Notes: a model not told the origin generated them from the letters alone. 64,000 nt of DNA from Gnetum montanum (GCA_015680685.1 MNCI01011499.1:1-64000); one strand, 5' to 3'; shown: positions 33,630 to 47,000, counted from the first letter of the stretch. Translations and numbers: made by a program.

Positions 33630-36400
33630 TTGGGGATGTCCTCACTAATAAGAATGAACATCAACATCTTGACTAGTGCATCACAATGTGTGATGGAAGT
33701 CATGATAAGGTCATATAGGCTAAGAGTTATATTCTTTTGCTTTAATGATTATTGGACCTATTCCATCACATTGAGGAAGTCCTTGTTATTGGTTGTGGAC
33801 TTTTTGTTCTTATTTTTCTTAAATTCCTCCATGCATCCCAAAACTTTTAACTTCATATTTTGGCTATGGTGACTTAGCCACTTTCCCCTTCCCTTGGGGC
33901 TTAGTTGTTTCTATGGTTTATTGGTTGAAGCAACCTGGGTGGTAAAGGTTATGAAAATGAATGAGATGGGTGTGGGCTTTGGTGGGCTCACTTCGTTCCA
34001 TGACTTGGATTGCTTATTTTCCATATTTTTTAGCTTCTGCATAGGCTTCTTTCATTTTTTGGTTGATGACTTCTTGTTATCATGAGTCAGTTGGAAGAAA
34101 GAAGTCATTGCATTAGCTGCCACAAGGGGTCATTGTTTGGTTGTACAAGTGGATTCAGTGGAAATGGTAGGGGGCACTCTAATTAAAAGAGGCTCTTTGT
34201 GGGACATTTATGATAGTATCCTTACAACAAATGGGATCCTTAAACTAGTGCATGTTGAAGGGCCCCTTTTGTTGCAAGGATGTATCCAAATCACAAATGA
34301 TGCCCTCACAGGCCTTAGGTCATTCTTGACATTGAATACCACTATGGTATATGGACTATTTTTGGCATTCAATGGGTCAGTATAGATGTGCATTGATTGA
34401 TTCTAAGGCCTAACTGGGTTAGAGGCATTAAGTACTAATTCACCCTTGTCTATCATCTTTTGTAGATCATCTTTTACCACATTGCAAAAGTTAGTATCAT
34501 TACCTAGTAGCTGAAGATAGTTAACAAAGTGATCAATTTTAAAATATATAGGCACTAGAGGGTCATCTTTGCTTGCACAAGTGGGATCTTTGGCTATCGC
34601 ATATAAAAGCATTTTTTATCATTTATGTACATTATATCCTTCCACTCTTTAATAGTTGATCGATGAGTTTTGATGCCCTTAATGGTAACCTAGTATACTT
34701 TGACTAATCCTTACATTCAAAGTTAGGCCTAAGGATAGTTGATGTAGAGGCCCTAGATGTTGAAGGTTGGTTATTGTTAGTAGGGACCTTGGGTTGGTTT
34801 GTTGGCTCATGGATGATCTTCTTTCTCTTCTTTTCCATAGTGGCCACCACTACATTGTTTTGGCTTCCCCTCTCCTTATCCTTTCATGTAGGTTCGTTCC
34901 TACACACCACATAGATGAGGTCATGGCTAGCTTCTATGGTAGCCTTCATGTTCTAAGATTGAGAGAAGGCTTGACTAAATGACCATGGATCTAAGTAATA
35001 TAGTTTTAACTTGATAAAGCCATTAACCATTTCATTGAATATAGCTAGAAGGTGAGCTTCAATTATTGGTTCCGAAATCTCATAGAGAAAAGCATTTCAT
35101 AGTTGTATGAACTTTTGCATCAGCTCAAGGAGTCCTTGCTTGACCTTCATTAGTTATTCAAGCATTGTGTTAGGTTTTATGTTGTACATGAAATGGTTAA
35201 CAAAATATGAAATCAGGTCTTCTAGTGGGGATATGAATCCTCTTGATAAGGTACAATACTAGTCTAAGGCTTTGTTGATAAGAGACATAGCAAAAATTTG
35301 CAGTATCATGTGTGGCCAGGCTTGCAGTAATAAGAACTTAGAGCAAACATTTATAAGGTGTGAATCGGGGTCATCTTCATCATTGTACTTGGTAAATTAT
35401 GGGATGGGGACACCTGGGCGAATAGTTAGATGTGGGACTGCAAGACTGATGCAATCATCATGATAGAAGTCCATTATTTTGATGATCTAGAATGTGGAAG
35501 CCTTGACCCTTGGTAATTCTTTTATTAGGTCTTGGATCATTTGGGAAGCTTGATCCAATCCTTGGGATGCACCCATGGGTTTTGGGGGTGAAAAAAGATT
35601 GAGATGTAAGCTGGGAGAAATGTGGCCTCATGATTGATTATGGCATAGATGGGAGAGGTTGGGCCACCATTTTTGTAGGTGAGTTGAATAGAAAAAAAGA
35701 GGTTTGTGAGTATCTAGGGCACAAAGGAGACAAAATGGGTATGTGATCCTTGGGTCACTTGATGTCTAACTATGCATCACATCTATTTGAAAAAGGGATT
35801 AGTACTAGTCACAACCAATGATGATCACCACACAAACCATGGTTATGTGGAAAAAGGCATGAAAAAGGAGAAGGTTATGGCTTGTGGCACCAATTGTGTT
35901 TGGTGTGTTGCTATAATGGACATTGGTCCAAACATGGTCAGATAAGGGGGAAGGTGAGGATTGATGGATCTGTCTTGTGAAAGAGTCAAGGGGGGTTGAG
36001 GTAAGCATTGTGGCTTTGGAGGTAGATTATTGAAAAATCCTTCCTCCCCCATGAGATTCTCATGTTTGAACTTAGGCCCAAACTCATCCTCTTCTTCTTG
36101 CTTCTCATCTAAGCTAGCCTTCCTATCCTCTTCATCCATCTCAATTAACTGATAATGGATGCATACATAGGATTTAGTTAAAGGCATTTTATCATGTGGG
36201 GAAGTTATTTTTTTCTTGCCATCATAATGGATAAGTTCATACTCCCTTTTGGCTTCTACTTCCATTCTTGGAATTAACATGCCAACATGAATTCTTATGC
36301 AAACAAAGTTGTATTGATCTTCATTTATCATTGAAAACTCTAGGATTCACCCTTTAAGCTTGAGTGACTTCCTACACTTAGCTACATTGAGGCACTTGGA
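33630..36400 (-). pseudogene. Element C gag remnant
   Basis: Colinear with A gag. Near 36210-36331 is EDQYNFVCIRIHVGM, matching the N-terminal EQYNF.C(V/I)KI segment. Near 35290-35340 is LLLQAWPHMILQIFAMSL in the gag core. At 34403-34612 is the zinc-finger region, with its cysteines largely lost (LLGNDTNFCNVVKDDLQKMID). Many frameshifts and stops are present. The start is not resolved. Confidence 0.75.
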
Positions 36401-37030
36401 ATCATAAACTCTTATGGCCTATTAGCTAAATATGGTGTCAATGAAGTTAAATAGCAAAATGGTTGGCTAGCTAAATGACATTATTAAAGAGATTGATTTA
36501 ACATTTTTAAAATTTTTAGTAAAAATTCTAGTCAATGGGATTATCCAAAAGTGTAGTTTAATATAAATAGAAAGGTATTAAGGAAAACTATTATGTTAAA
36601 ATATTGTGTAGTAGATAAGGTCTGAGATGGTAGAACTAACTATGCTAGCCCTTCTAGCAGGGTCTACATTGGAGGTTGGCATAGTAGACCACTAGGACTT
36701 CTAAGAAACTACATTGAGTGATGAGAGTGTCTACATTGGGTTTTTTCACCAAATTTCATAGGAAATACATTTGGATTTTTTATCAGAAATGGATTTTTGG
36801 TTTTGAATTTTCAAGGTTAGCTATGTTGGTTTCAAGAAATCCAGCACCTACTATGAAATTATAGTAGAAATCCAACTCACTTACCATAACTACACTAAGT
36901 ATTTAGGTGGGGATTTGGGCAATAACATTTTCTTTGATGGAATATGTTTATAGGTTTTGAAATTAAAAATGTAAAAGACTTGATGTTTAGAAAAGAATGG
37001 AAAAAGGTTTTTGGACTAAGAATTTGTTTG
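36401..37030 (-). other. Element C 5' leader
   Basis: Noncoding interval between PBS and gag. It carries the element's own words, for example ACTATGCTAGCCCTTCTAG near 36640 and CTACATTGAGTGATGAG near 36710. Confidence 0.45.
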
Positions 37031-37051
37031 AAGGCCCTTCCTTTAGTGCTA
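37031..37051 (-). other. Element C primer-binding site
   Basis: The minus strand reads TAGCACTAAAGGAAGGGCC, a decayed version of the PBS in A, a few bases inside the 5' LTR. Confidence 0.65.
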
Positions 37052-37057
37052 GAAAAT

Positions 37058-38474
37058 TATTGGACCTAGAAAATTCAGTTGCTAGAATGGACACTAAAAA
37101 ATCCTATGTCCTAGAATAGTTTTAGCCTAGAATCCCAAGGGCCTCCTAAAGATGAGATTTAAGGCACCTTAAATGGTCTACCTGATCACCTAGGGACTTA
37201 CAAAAATATAAATGGAAACATAAACAATGGTGGAAATGGAAATAAAATTATAGATATGAAATGAAAATAAACACAAAAATTAAAACTTGAACTTAAATCT
37301 ACATAAGAATGAATTGTAAATTTATTGAAATAGAAAATGCATAAAGTATAGGATTCAAGAGATACAAATTTGTATGTTGAGTGCATAAGAATTTTGCTTG
37401 GATGGAGCTTGAAGTTCATTGAAGCTAGCAAGCTATGTTCTATGTCAAACTCCATGATTTAGATTCTTCCCAACCCTAGTTTTCAACAACTTCCTAATAG
37501 TTTTTACTAAAATTTACAAATTTGGTCACAAATGGTATTTCATCCTTGATGTAATGATATCACGTTGAGAGTCTCTAATGCCCAATGTAGATATCAATTT
37601 TCTCTCAAAGGTATTTCAAGGTTACAATAGGCTCTTGGTTGTAAAAATATAGAAAATTGTTGTTGCTCAAAATAAGCTACAACCCAACTATAGTGTTTAC
37701 ATTTGGTTTTTATAGGCTATGGAATTACTATTTTTAGGCTTTATACATCAATATCATGCTTATTGATAGATTGAGGTTTATTTGCAAGTTGTAATGGTTA
37801 CAATTCTTAGTGTAGTTAACCATTTATTAGTGTAGGTGATCATTTATAATAAGTTCTAACACACTATAGACACCAAAGCCCATAAAAATACTATGAATAG
37901 TAAACTGAATTTTGTGACTACATTGGCACCATCTCAACTATGTTGACCATGGTGGACTATGCTAAGGTTGTTAAAAACTACTAGTGAACATAATGTCTAC
38001 ACTAGTCATGCTACAATTGCTAAAAACCTGGGGTGACTATGCTGGCCATGGTTTGGAAAATGAAAAATCCCAACAATTCCAACACTAGATATGTGCATCT
38101 ATGTTGGGTTTTAATGGTGACTACACTAGATTTTGGCTGGAAATGAAAATCCAATGCCATCTATACTAGGGTAGATGGTTCTAGGGTAGTTGAGGCTATA
38201 CCTCTACAAAAACCCATGAAAATGCTAAATTAGGCATTTCCCAAGGAATTTTAAACCTTTCCAAGCCAAAATATAAATATGAGGTGGCTTTTTCCACTTG
38301 TGAAATGAGGAAATGAGGAAATGACAACTTCTAAGGCATTTTCAGCCCCAAAAAGTTAAAGTATGCAAGATAGCAGCTCATGGACTACAAATCTTACATT
38401 GACAATAAAATCTTGCCTCAATTTAAAATATGAAAGTTACATTGTGAAACATGAATTTTATTCATGGTATTTCA
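37058..38474 (-). repeat. Element C 5' LTR
   Basis: On the plus strand it starts TATTGGACCTAG (TG decayed to TA) and ends GGTATTTCA. It aligns with 1530-2891. GACTATG/TAGTC words are present at 37917-38180. Confidence 0.8.
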
Positions 38475-38479
38475 TATAT
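38475..38479. repeat. Target-site duplication of element C, right copy (TATAT)
   Basis: Matches 1525-1529. The surrounding sequence is TA-rich. Confidence 0.55.
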
Positions 38480-40187
38480 ATATAGAAAAATATAATCCAT
38501 CAATAAAATATATAAATTTACCTTTCTTGACATCTTGATTCTAATGAAATATCAACTAAATATTCTACTCTCTCCATATTTTTGGAGAGCATCCAAAAAG
38601 AGGTAGGAAAAATGATAAGGATCAATCATAATTCTTCATAAATTTTCATCGTAGTTGTGTAACATCATATGAAAATCCCATAGAAATACAAACTTTTATC
38701 TAGGGAAGAAAACATGATGAATATTAGTTAAGGAGTACACATCCTTAAGTATTGAATTCATAGGTTGAGGATGAAAAATCACATTTCATTAAGAGTTACC
38801 CTTTATCTATGCATAAAAAAAGTTCAAATTAATGAGACATAACTAATCCAAACACAACTTAGCCAAGAATTTTAATTGATGTCCAAGAGCATTTAAAACC
38901 AAATATCAAAGTCCAAATTTTGACCCTTCTAGGGCAAGTAAACTATCTCTAAACTAATAAACCATTAGTAGCAAATAACTAATATCTTTTGATTCTATAA
39001 TCATATGGTATTCTCCTTATTTTTAAATATCAACAAAAGGATAAGGCATAGAAATTCTATAATGACAAGAGTATATACATGAACATCCAACAAGAAAGAG
39101 TAAAGCAATACAACTTCTCATGCTAAATCACTCAAAAACAACATATCCTTAACAAGATGTTCATAAATCAATTTGTATATAGGCATGTCAATTTTAAATA
39201 CCATCTCCAATAAATAAATTACAAGGTGAAATATCCAAAATATATCTTACTAAAAATTAACTCATACTTTTACCTTGGATACCATACTATAAAAAGAATA
39301 GTCCTCTTCATTCTCATTTTTAGCTATGGGTGTTGAAGTGGAAAGTCTTGTTTCTTGAGTATCTTTTGGTAAGAGTCTCAAAAGACTCCTCCCACATGGG
39401 TGGCCTATAGATGATAACTGTTAATGAGGTATAGGCTTCCCCTGCATCTGTGCTTATATTTCTTTCTAGTTTCTTTAATCATAATGCATCTATTATAGAG
39501 AGATTGATATTCTCGTCTTAAACCTTTTAGGATTTCCATGCTAAATAGAAATTCTAAGATCAAGTATGGAGACTAAGGTCTCCCATTAATTATGTAAACA
39601 AACTTCCTCCTAGATACTCATCAATGAATTCCCTTTTTTTTAAAAAAATGAATTATGTTATTTAGACATTGATGATACAGTAGCAACTACAGTCTTCAAC
39701 TACAATAGCATCCATTGCTTGAATGTCAATTCATCGGTTACTTTGCCCATCTATCTCCTAAGACATCTTTTGTCAAGAGGAGATGTCTCAAATGTAGTTG
39801 AGACACCTAACTATTAGAGTACACATCTATCTTGCTAGGGCCAAGAATAAATATGCTCATTTTATGGTTTGGACCCTTTGGACACCTTCAAAAAAGTCTC
39901 CATATCCCCCAAAACCTCCTAGATTTGTCAAAATAAGTCCAAAACACTCCCAAAAATGGAAAAATACCTTGAAACCATCAAAACTCATCACAAGGAAACA
40001 TACATAAACATCATGCATACACTGAGAATTACACAAGGGACTAGGTGAGGTCTCCATAAATCTAGAGTGGCATATCAAGATCAAGTTTGGAGACTTTTAA
40101 AAGAAAGACCTTTCATTAGTAGCATCGTATGATAAAGATAGCAAATAATTAATATGTTCAAGGAATCTCTTTTGAAACGTTTCCTTT
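38480..40187 (-). other. Copia-1 interior between C and B, no recognised gene
   Basis: By position this is interior of the outer Copia element, but no gag or pol motif is readable on either strand. Two related phrases (GATCAAGTATGGAGACT near 39560 and GATCAAGTTTGGAGACT near 40080) hint at an older duplication. It may be another decayed insertion. Confidence 0.35.
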
Positions 40188-40760
40188 TGTACTGTCCGAA
40201 ATCGTTGGTCTTCGGCTGGAAGGGAACAGAGGCCGTGGGATCACAGGATGCACACAGAAGACCCTACCTTCGCCTAAGGACGAGCTAGAATGAACGAAGG
40301 TAGAGTACCTTGGGTGGTCTGCACGTGGATCAAACAAGGATTTCCCCAAGTGTATATCGATATATTGTACACCAGGTTATATGTAAATAGCGTAACTTAT
40401 GCGAAACCGAACGTAAATGTACAAGAATGTAAACAATATGCATACAAGAATAAACGATAAAACTGTAACAAATCTTAGAAAAAATGTGGCGATGTCATTG
40501 CATAATGGAAGTTACAATGCACCAGTCTTAATGCAGTTGTGGATGTGACACAAGGTGGACAAAGAGCCCCGGTGAATGCAAGGGTTTGATAGCGTGCTGG
40601 TTCGGACTGCAGACACAGCGTAGAGGCTGTATGTTCAGCGTGCAAGCTTGGGGTCTAGCGTATAGGATGCAGGGTTCTCAATTTGCTTATTTTGGTCTGC
40701 CCTAATTTTTGCCAAGATGCTTCCAATTTTTCCAACCCCGATCTGATCAAAAATCGGAGT

Positions 40761-40768
40761 TTTTATAC
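40761..40768 (-). promoter_or_regulatory. Possible TATA box in element B 3' LTR
   Basis: The minus strand reads GTATAAAA. The counterpart at 48585-48592 in the 5' LTR reads CATAAAAA. Confidence 0.35.
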
Positions 40769-41031
40769 GGGTTTTGATGTTAGACTCGGGTCTGAAAGGG
40801 GATGAGTGGCTGTAAGGTGAGAAAAATTCAGATCGGGAGACAGGTGGTGCGTTGACCGAGTGCAGGATATGTTAGAACTGGACAGCATATAGCATGCCAG
40901 TGTAGAGGATGCCAGCATAGAGGATGCCAGCGTACAGGATGCCAGCATAGAGGATCCCAGCATAGAGGATGCTAGTGTACAGGATCAGCGTAGAGGATGC
41001 CAGCGTAGAGGAAAAATGTACCCAGCGTATA

Positions 41032-41960
41032 GGCATGAAAATGCTTCATTTTAAGGTCAAAACTTGATTTTTGGGTGCCTAAGAGCTATTGGCGACCTTA
41101 GAGAAGGTCCTAGGTGGTCTAAACCTTCAATTTTGGCCTGTTTAGAGGAGTTTCTAGAGCCCAAAAGTTGCTGTACGCTGGGCTATACGCTGGGCGTGCA
41201 GAGTATGTATGCTCAGCGTATAGGTCATGGAAATGCATCATTTCAAGGTTGAAACTTGATTTTCGGCTGCCTGAGAGCTACTGGAGACCTTGGGGAAGGT
41301 CCTAGGTGGTCTAGACCTTCAATTTTGGCCTGTTTAGAGGAGTTTCTGGAGCCCAAAAGTTGTTGTACGCTAGGCTATACACTGGGCGTGCAGAGTACAT
41401 ATGCTCAGCGTATAGGTCATGGAAATGCATTATTTCGAGGTTGAAACTTGATTTTTGGGTGCTTGAGAGTTATTGGGGATCCTGGGAAAGGTCCTGGGGG
41501 GTCCAGATGCTTAGTTCTGGCATGTTTTGACTCATTTTTGGGGCCCAAAAGTTGCTGTACGCTGGCTGCACCCTGGGCGTATACGCTGGGCGTATAGGAA
41601 TGAAAGACCATCATTTGGACCAAAATTTGATTTTCAAGTGCTTGATAGCTACTAGGGACCTTGGGGAAGGTCCTAGGGGGTCCAGAAGCTCAGTTCTAGC
41701 ATGTTTTGACTCATTTTTGGGGCCCAAAAGTTGTTGTATGCTGGTTGCACCCTGGGCGTATAGGAATGAAAGACCATCATTTGGAGCCCAAAATTTGATT
41801 TTCAAGTGCCTAAGAGTTGTTGGGGACCCTGGGAAAGGTCCTAGGGGATCTAGACACTTAGTTATGGCATATTTTGACTCATTTTTGGGGCCCAAAAGTT
41901 GCTATACGCTGGGCTATACGTTGGACAGCGTACACCAAGGTGTGCCCAGAGTATACTTGG
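41032..41960. repeat. Tandem units of 166-192 bp in element B 3' LTR
   Basis: Five consecutive units share AAACTTGATTTTTGGGTGCC, then GGGGCCCAAAAGTTGCTG and GTACGCTGGGCGTATA. The 5' LTR has four such units. Confidence 0.8.
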
Positions 41961-42172
41961 TCAAAACCAAGTATTTTGCATCCAAAACTTGAAATTCTTG
42001 ATGTCGGATGTTGATGTAGTCACTTGTGGGTCCCAAGGAACTCTCTCTTGTTCAAATATGCTTCGTTTAATGCTATTTTTGAGGTTCACAAGTTTCAGTC
42101 ATGCTGGGAAGTATCATGACTTAGCTTGATTCTTGTCTGAAAGTGCTGGGTCCAAATTTTTGTGGTGTTTAA

Positions 42173-42187
42173 TTGGACCCTCTTTGT
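42173..42187 (-). other. Element B polypurine tract
   Basis: The minus strand reads CAAAGAGGGTCCAAT next to the 3' LTR. Confidence 0.7.
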
Positions 42188-43380
42188 TGATGCTTGGAGG
42201 AATCAACCTGAGAAGCATTGACAAAGAAGTACAAAACACCACAAGCAACTTGGTAGCATTGTCCTTCGACACTTGGTTAGATGTCATCGCACCGTGTTCA
42301 GTAGTACATGGGATTGGGGAAATGAAGTTTGTAGCTGGATAGGGAAATGAAAATTGTTGGGATTGCGACCTGATCAAGGGATTATGCATGGTAAAGGGGA
42401 TGATCTGGTGTGTATACAGGGCATGTTGATGCTTTTCAATAGCCATTGTTTAGCAGACTTGGAATCAAGACATGAGATATGCATCCTTTGACGGAACAAG
42501 ACTCTTGTTTAGTGTTTAAGAGGATCTGTTGGCCATGTGATGGTGGGTTATGTTCTTTGGAGGAATAGGTCCTTTGTTTAGTGTTAAAGAAAATCTATTG
42601 GTGGAGAGCCAAAGCTGTGCAATGAGATGTTACTTGAGCTTTTGAGACATGAGTGTTTGTTTCCAAGACAACTTCCTTCCCACCTGAGGCTTATGGGAAG
42701 TGGCAAGGGTCTTGTGGTTCATTTTGCTCTTTGCTATTTGCTCTTTTCTTTTTTCTTTCTTTTTCTTTTTTGTTCTTTTTCATTTTTTTTTCTTTTTTGT
42801 TCTTTTTCATTTTTTTTTGCTCTTTTTATGTTGTTTTCTTTTGTTTTTTTGGCAAGAGCTTTTTTTCAAATTTGCACTCATGCTCATGTGCTATATTGTG
42901 TGTTGTAGTTGCTTAAGAGTGTTGCAGCGTGTAACAGTGTGCTCAAGGTTTTGGGGTGTACTGGGTGTATCTGGGAACTATAACTGGGTAGGAAAGGGAA
43001 TAAGAGTGTTGGGGAAATGGAGAATGTATTGGGAACGATGAATGTACTTTTGAACAGATTGATTAACCTGGTTGCATGCGTCAGAAACAATGTGGCACCT
43101 TGTCACTGTGATGAAGTGTATCCGTGTACGAGCACCACTGGGTGTCATCCTGCAAACATAACTCCAAGAAGACAAGAAAACAACAAGCGAATAAGTTAGC
43201 AAACACTTCAGGCATGAATGTGACTGATGCAAATGGAGGCACCATGTGAAACTTAAGGCAAAAAAAATGAGCAAAAATAGTGTTTTGAGAGCCGGTGTGA
43301 TGAATGATGCAGCAGGAATTGATGAAGAAATGTCATGAATTATAGCAATAGATGAATGTGCCAGAAATGATATGGCCAGA
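42188..43380 (-). other. Element B 3' untranslated region
   Basis: Colinear with 15688-16440 of element A, including the long T/C-rich run at 42720-42860. Open frames there are phenylalanine-rich artefacts of that run. Confidence 0.5.
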
Positions 43381-43840
43381 TTATAGTCTTAGTGGACTAT
43401 CATGGGTTAGTTTTACATCATAACCCGTTGGATGTTGTCATTTTATCGTCATAGCAGATGGTACGATGCTAGTTTATAATCGTGGTGGACTATGAAGAGG
43501 AAAGCTAGTTTATAGTCTTAGCGGACTCTGGTGAATGAGTGTGACAGTTTAGTGTCATGTCAGACAGAGCTCTATGATGTTGATTTACCGTCATGATGCC
43601 AGGACATTCTGTGGTATCAGTTTTAAGTCATGATGCCAGGACTACTCTGTGTGGATGCATGCATGTGCGTCTGTATGATCCTGTAAACAAAAGCTACTAG
43701 AGAAAACAATATTAAATAGAAACTATAGAAAACATGAACTGAAATACACCAATAAATAGAAGATAATGTGAAACGGTGGTAGTTTAAGGTCTTTTTGGGC
43801 CACGGTTTAGTTTAAGGCCCTTTTGGGCCATGAGAGAACG
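43381..43840 (-). repeat. Element B short-motif array
   Basis: Motif copies include AGTTTATAGTCTTAGCGGAC near 43507, AGTTTTAAGTCATGATGCC near 43619 and AGTTTAAGGCCCTTTTGGGC near 43811. Fewer copies than in A. Confidence 0.75.
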
Positions 43841-44021
43841 CGTAAGCTAATACAATACAAACTAAGGTGACATATGCACAATGAACAAAGGTGAAGAGTG
43901 GGTGGGGATTAGACGTGTCTTTAGCCATAGGGGAGTCTTGATTATGTGGTTTTTTCTTAGTCGGACATGGTCTAAGAGGCGTGCTAGTTTGCTCTGGGAG
44001 GCTTTCAGTTTTTACCCCTCA

Positions 44022-47000
44022 TTAGGGCCTTTTAGCTCTAGGTGTTGTGTTTGTTGTTGTGGGTGTTGCTTCAAGAGGCTCCTCTTTCAAGACCTGTGAC
44101 ATGTCTATGTTGTGGTTAGCTTGAAAGGGAGTGTTGTCGCTGTGTATAATGATTTGTCCACCTTCGTATGGAAGGTGGATTTCTTGATGTATCGGTGAGG
44201 AAATGGCTCGTTGTTGCGCTAGCCAAGGTCTACCAAGAATCATGTTGAAACTGGGCATCTCCTCTATGATAGTGAATTTCACACTGGTGGGGAATTGTTC
44301 TCTTGCCACAAAGGCTAAGTTGATTGTACCCTTAACTATGACACATGATCCATTGGAAGATTTTAAATACGTGATTTCTGTTGGCATGATCTCATCTGCC
44401 ATGCCTAGTTTGTCGATGACGGAGTATAGAACTACGTTTGTTGCCGCACCGTCATCAATGTGCATTCTACGAATGGTACATTGCCCAACACATACACTAA
44501 TTGATAATGGAGCTGTTGTGACTTCCCCTCGTTTAGGGTCACGTTTAACTGCATCATCATGAAAGGCTAAGGTGTTTGAGCCCAATCCTTGTGGTGTGTG
44601 TTGTGAAATCGTTGCATGGATGGATTCCAGGTTAGCAGGAACATCCTCTATAACAAGAATGGATGCTAACGTTTGCGCTAAGGCTTCGCGATGAGCCGAT
44701 GACATCATGAACAAATCGTACAAGCTCATGGTTGTGTTCTTTTGTTTGAGCGTTTGTTTCACTTGGGCCAGTGTAGCTACAAAGTCTGTATTGTCTGCCA
44801 TTGTGTTGGTTGCCTCTGTATGGGTTGAGGGATTGGGCCTAGTTTGTTTGGGATTAGGGGCATGGCCCCCAGTGTTCAGTTGTTGTATACTAGGTGTGTC
44901 CTTTGTTTCAGCTGTGGGTGTTGTTTTTTGTTCGTTTGTCCTCTTCTGCTGCCATTTAGTAGGCTTATCCATGTTGTTGGCAAGGTTGACTCTTGAGGGA
45001 GGAGAGGCTGAGACATTTCCTATAGTTGGGCTCAGGGTAAGTGAGGGGCCATCGCATGGTGGCACTTTTATGACAAATGGGAGTTTAGGAGGTGTTGTTG
45101 TTGTTTGACTAGCCTGTTATGGCACCTTGATAACGAAAGGTTTCTTTTCTATTGTCGTTGGTGCAACATGCCAATTTAATGTCTTAGCGGACAACTATGG
45201 TGGTACTTTGACCAAAAAGGGTGTTTTCGGTGCTTGGGATTGCATTGCATTTGGCCAATTTAATGTCTTAGCAGATGTCTAAGGTGGTGGTACCTTGAGC
45301 ACAAAAGGTGTCGTCGGTGCTCTAGGTGGCACCTTGATGACGATGGGAGGTCTCTTGCTTGTGGAGGCGGAGGTGATTGTTAGCTTGCTGGGAGGCACAT
45401 GGATCACAAAAGGTTGCCACACAGGTTTAGGCTTACTATCTGTGCTAATGGAGTTTATGACATAGGGGGCATCGTCTATGCTTGGTTGATTCAGGGTGTT
45501 GAAGTTTAGTTGGCCCCATTCTATCATTGCTTGTAGATCATCCTTTAACACACGACAGGTGTCGGTATTGTGACTGGACATTTGGTGGTAGTGATAGAAT
45601 TGGTATAACTTGAAATGTCATGGAACTGGGGGCTCATTTGGTGTTGCTAAGGTGGGGTTCCTCAGTAACTCGCAGTACCTATCATGTCGGCAGCGAGCAT
45701 TCTCCGCTACATGTTTGTATTGGATTTACCCAGCTTTAAGGAGTTGCTCTAGTAGTTCCGAAGGTCACGCAGGTAGCGATGTGTGCTTAGAGCGATCCTT
45801 GCATTGAAAATTCGACCTTAAGGTGGCCTGTGTTGTTGTAGGTGGGTTGCTACTGGTGTTTGTTGTTTTTGTGCTTGCAGCTATAGTTTCTGTTGTTGTC
45901 TATTGTTTGGCGACATGTTGGTTCTTGTAAGCCACATAGGCGGGGTCATTGCTGGTTTTCGTAGCTTGTTCAATGTTCTTGATCTGTGTGAACGCTTGGC
46001 TCAATGTTTGAGTGCTTAGGTAGTATAGTTTTGACTTAATGAAGTCATTCACAATAAGCAAATACTTTTCAGGGATGGGCTCATGAAGTTCGTTAAGGGC
46101 TGCACTCCATTGCTGGATGAACTTTTGCATAGGCTCGAGTGGTGCTTGTTTCACCTGTATTAGACTATCCAATGTGGCTTCAGGCTTGAGGTTATACTTA
46201 AATCGGGTAACGAACTGATGTAACAGGTCCTCCAGAGAGGATATGGNATGTGGCTTCAGGCTTGAGGTTATACTTAAATCGGGTAATGAACTGATGTAAC
46301 AGGTCCTCCAGAGAGGATATGGAGTTACGAGGCAAGGCTCGGTACCAGTCTAAGGCTACACCCATTAAGGACATAGCAAACACTCGCAAGATTGCGTGGG
46401 GCCAAGCTTGAAGCAATAGAGTTTCTGATCAAAATGTGACTAAGTGAGCGTTTGGATCTCCCTTCCCATTGTACCTGGTTAACTGGGGCAGTGTGATTCC
46501 CTTGGGTAAAACTAACGGTGGCACTGAAGAGCTAATTGGATCGTCGCGGTAGAAATCCAGTACTTTAACTTATTCAGTGTTGTCAACTTTGAGTTGCTTT
46601 ACCTCATCAGCTAATGCTTGCATCATCTGTTTTGCTTCTGCCCACTCTTGAGCGGTAGGCAGATTAGTTGGTTGGGGAGGTTGCTGGGTTGCCATTTGTT
46701 GCTGTGGGGTACTATTCAGAGTTGCGGTTGTGGGGTGTGACACGTTGAAGTGAGTGGGTTCTTGAACAAGGGGTATGGTCCCTTGCCTAGCCACAAACTG
46801 TGAAGTGACACCCTGGATGTGCAGGGCCGATGTAGTGAAAGTGGCCCCATGCATTTGCACGTGTGGTATGTACTAGGTGGAGATGGGGGTGGGTAATCTC
46901 TGTTGGGATACGTGTGCTTGTGTGCTCATTGACACTTGGTGAGTGGTCGTCTGTCCCATGCGAGGATGGAGTGATGGGTTCATGTAGGCATGGGGACTAA

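Larger units (their letters stand above)
1530..38474 (-). mobile_element. Element C: large Ty3/Gypsy Tat/Ogre-like retrotransposon, interrupted by three insertions
   Basis: C has paired LTRs (1530-2891 and 37058-38474), a PBS at 37031-37051, a PPT at 2892-2906 and TATAT on both sides. On the minus strand the order is gag, protease, short-motif array, an antisense gene, a 190-bp array, RT, RNase H, a second RNase H-like region and integrase. E, A and a lone Copia LTR sit inside it. Without those insertions it is near 20 kb, in the size range of Ogre/Tat elements. All coding parts carry stops and frameshifts. The wide gap between protease and RT is odd for the lineage, but D shows the same arrangement next to RT. 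Confidence 0.75.
40188..42172 (-). repeat. Element B 3' LTR (1985 bp)
   Basis: The plus strand starts TGTACTGTCCGAAATCG and ends GGTGTTTAA (usual ending GTTTCA). It contains short repeats of CAGCGTAGAGGATGC (40900-41010) and five larger tandem units starting near 41032, 41226, 41418, 41600 and 41765. Confidence 0.85.

Noticed and set aside
38480-40187. Possible separate LTR element based on repeated GATCAAGT.TGGAGACT phrases.
   Set aside because: No paired ends, PBS, PPT or coding motif could be found.
41552-41992. Apparent repeat protein frames in the element B LTR, also 49132-49612.
   Set aside because: They arise from the tandem 166-192 bp DNA units; unit lengths are not all multiples of three and frames appear on both strands.
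42627-43041. Phe-rich frames resembling membrane proteins.
   Set aside because: They are translations of a long T/C-rich run in the 3' untranslated region of element B; all three phases look alike.
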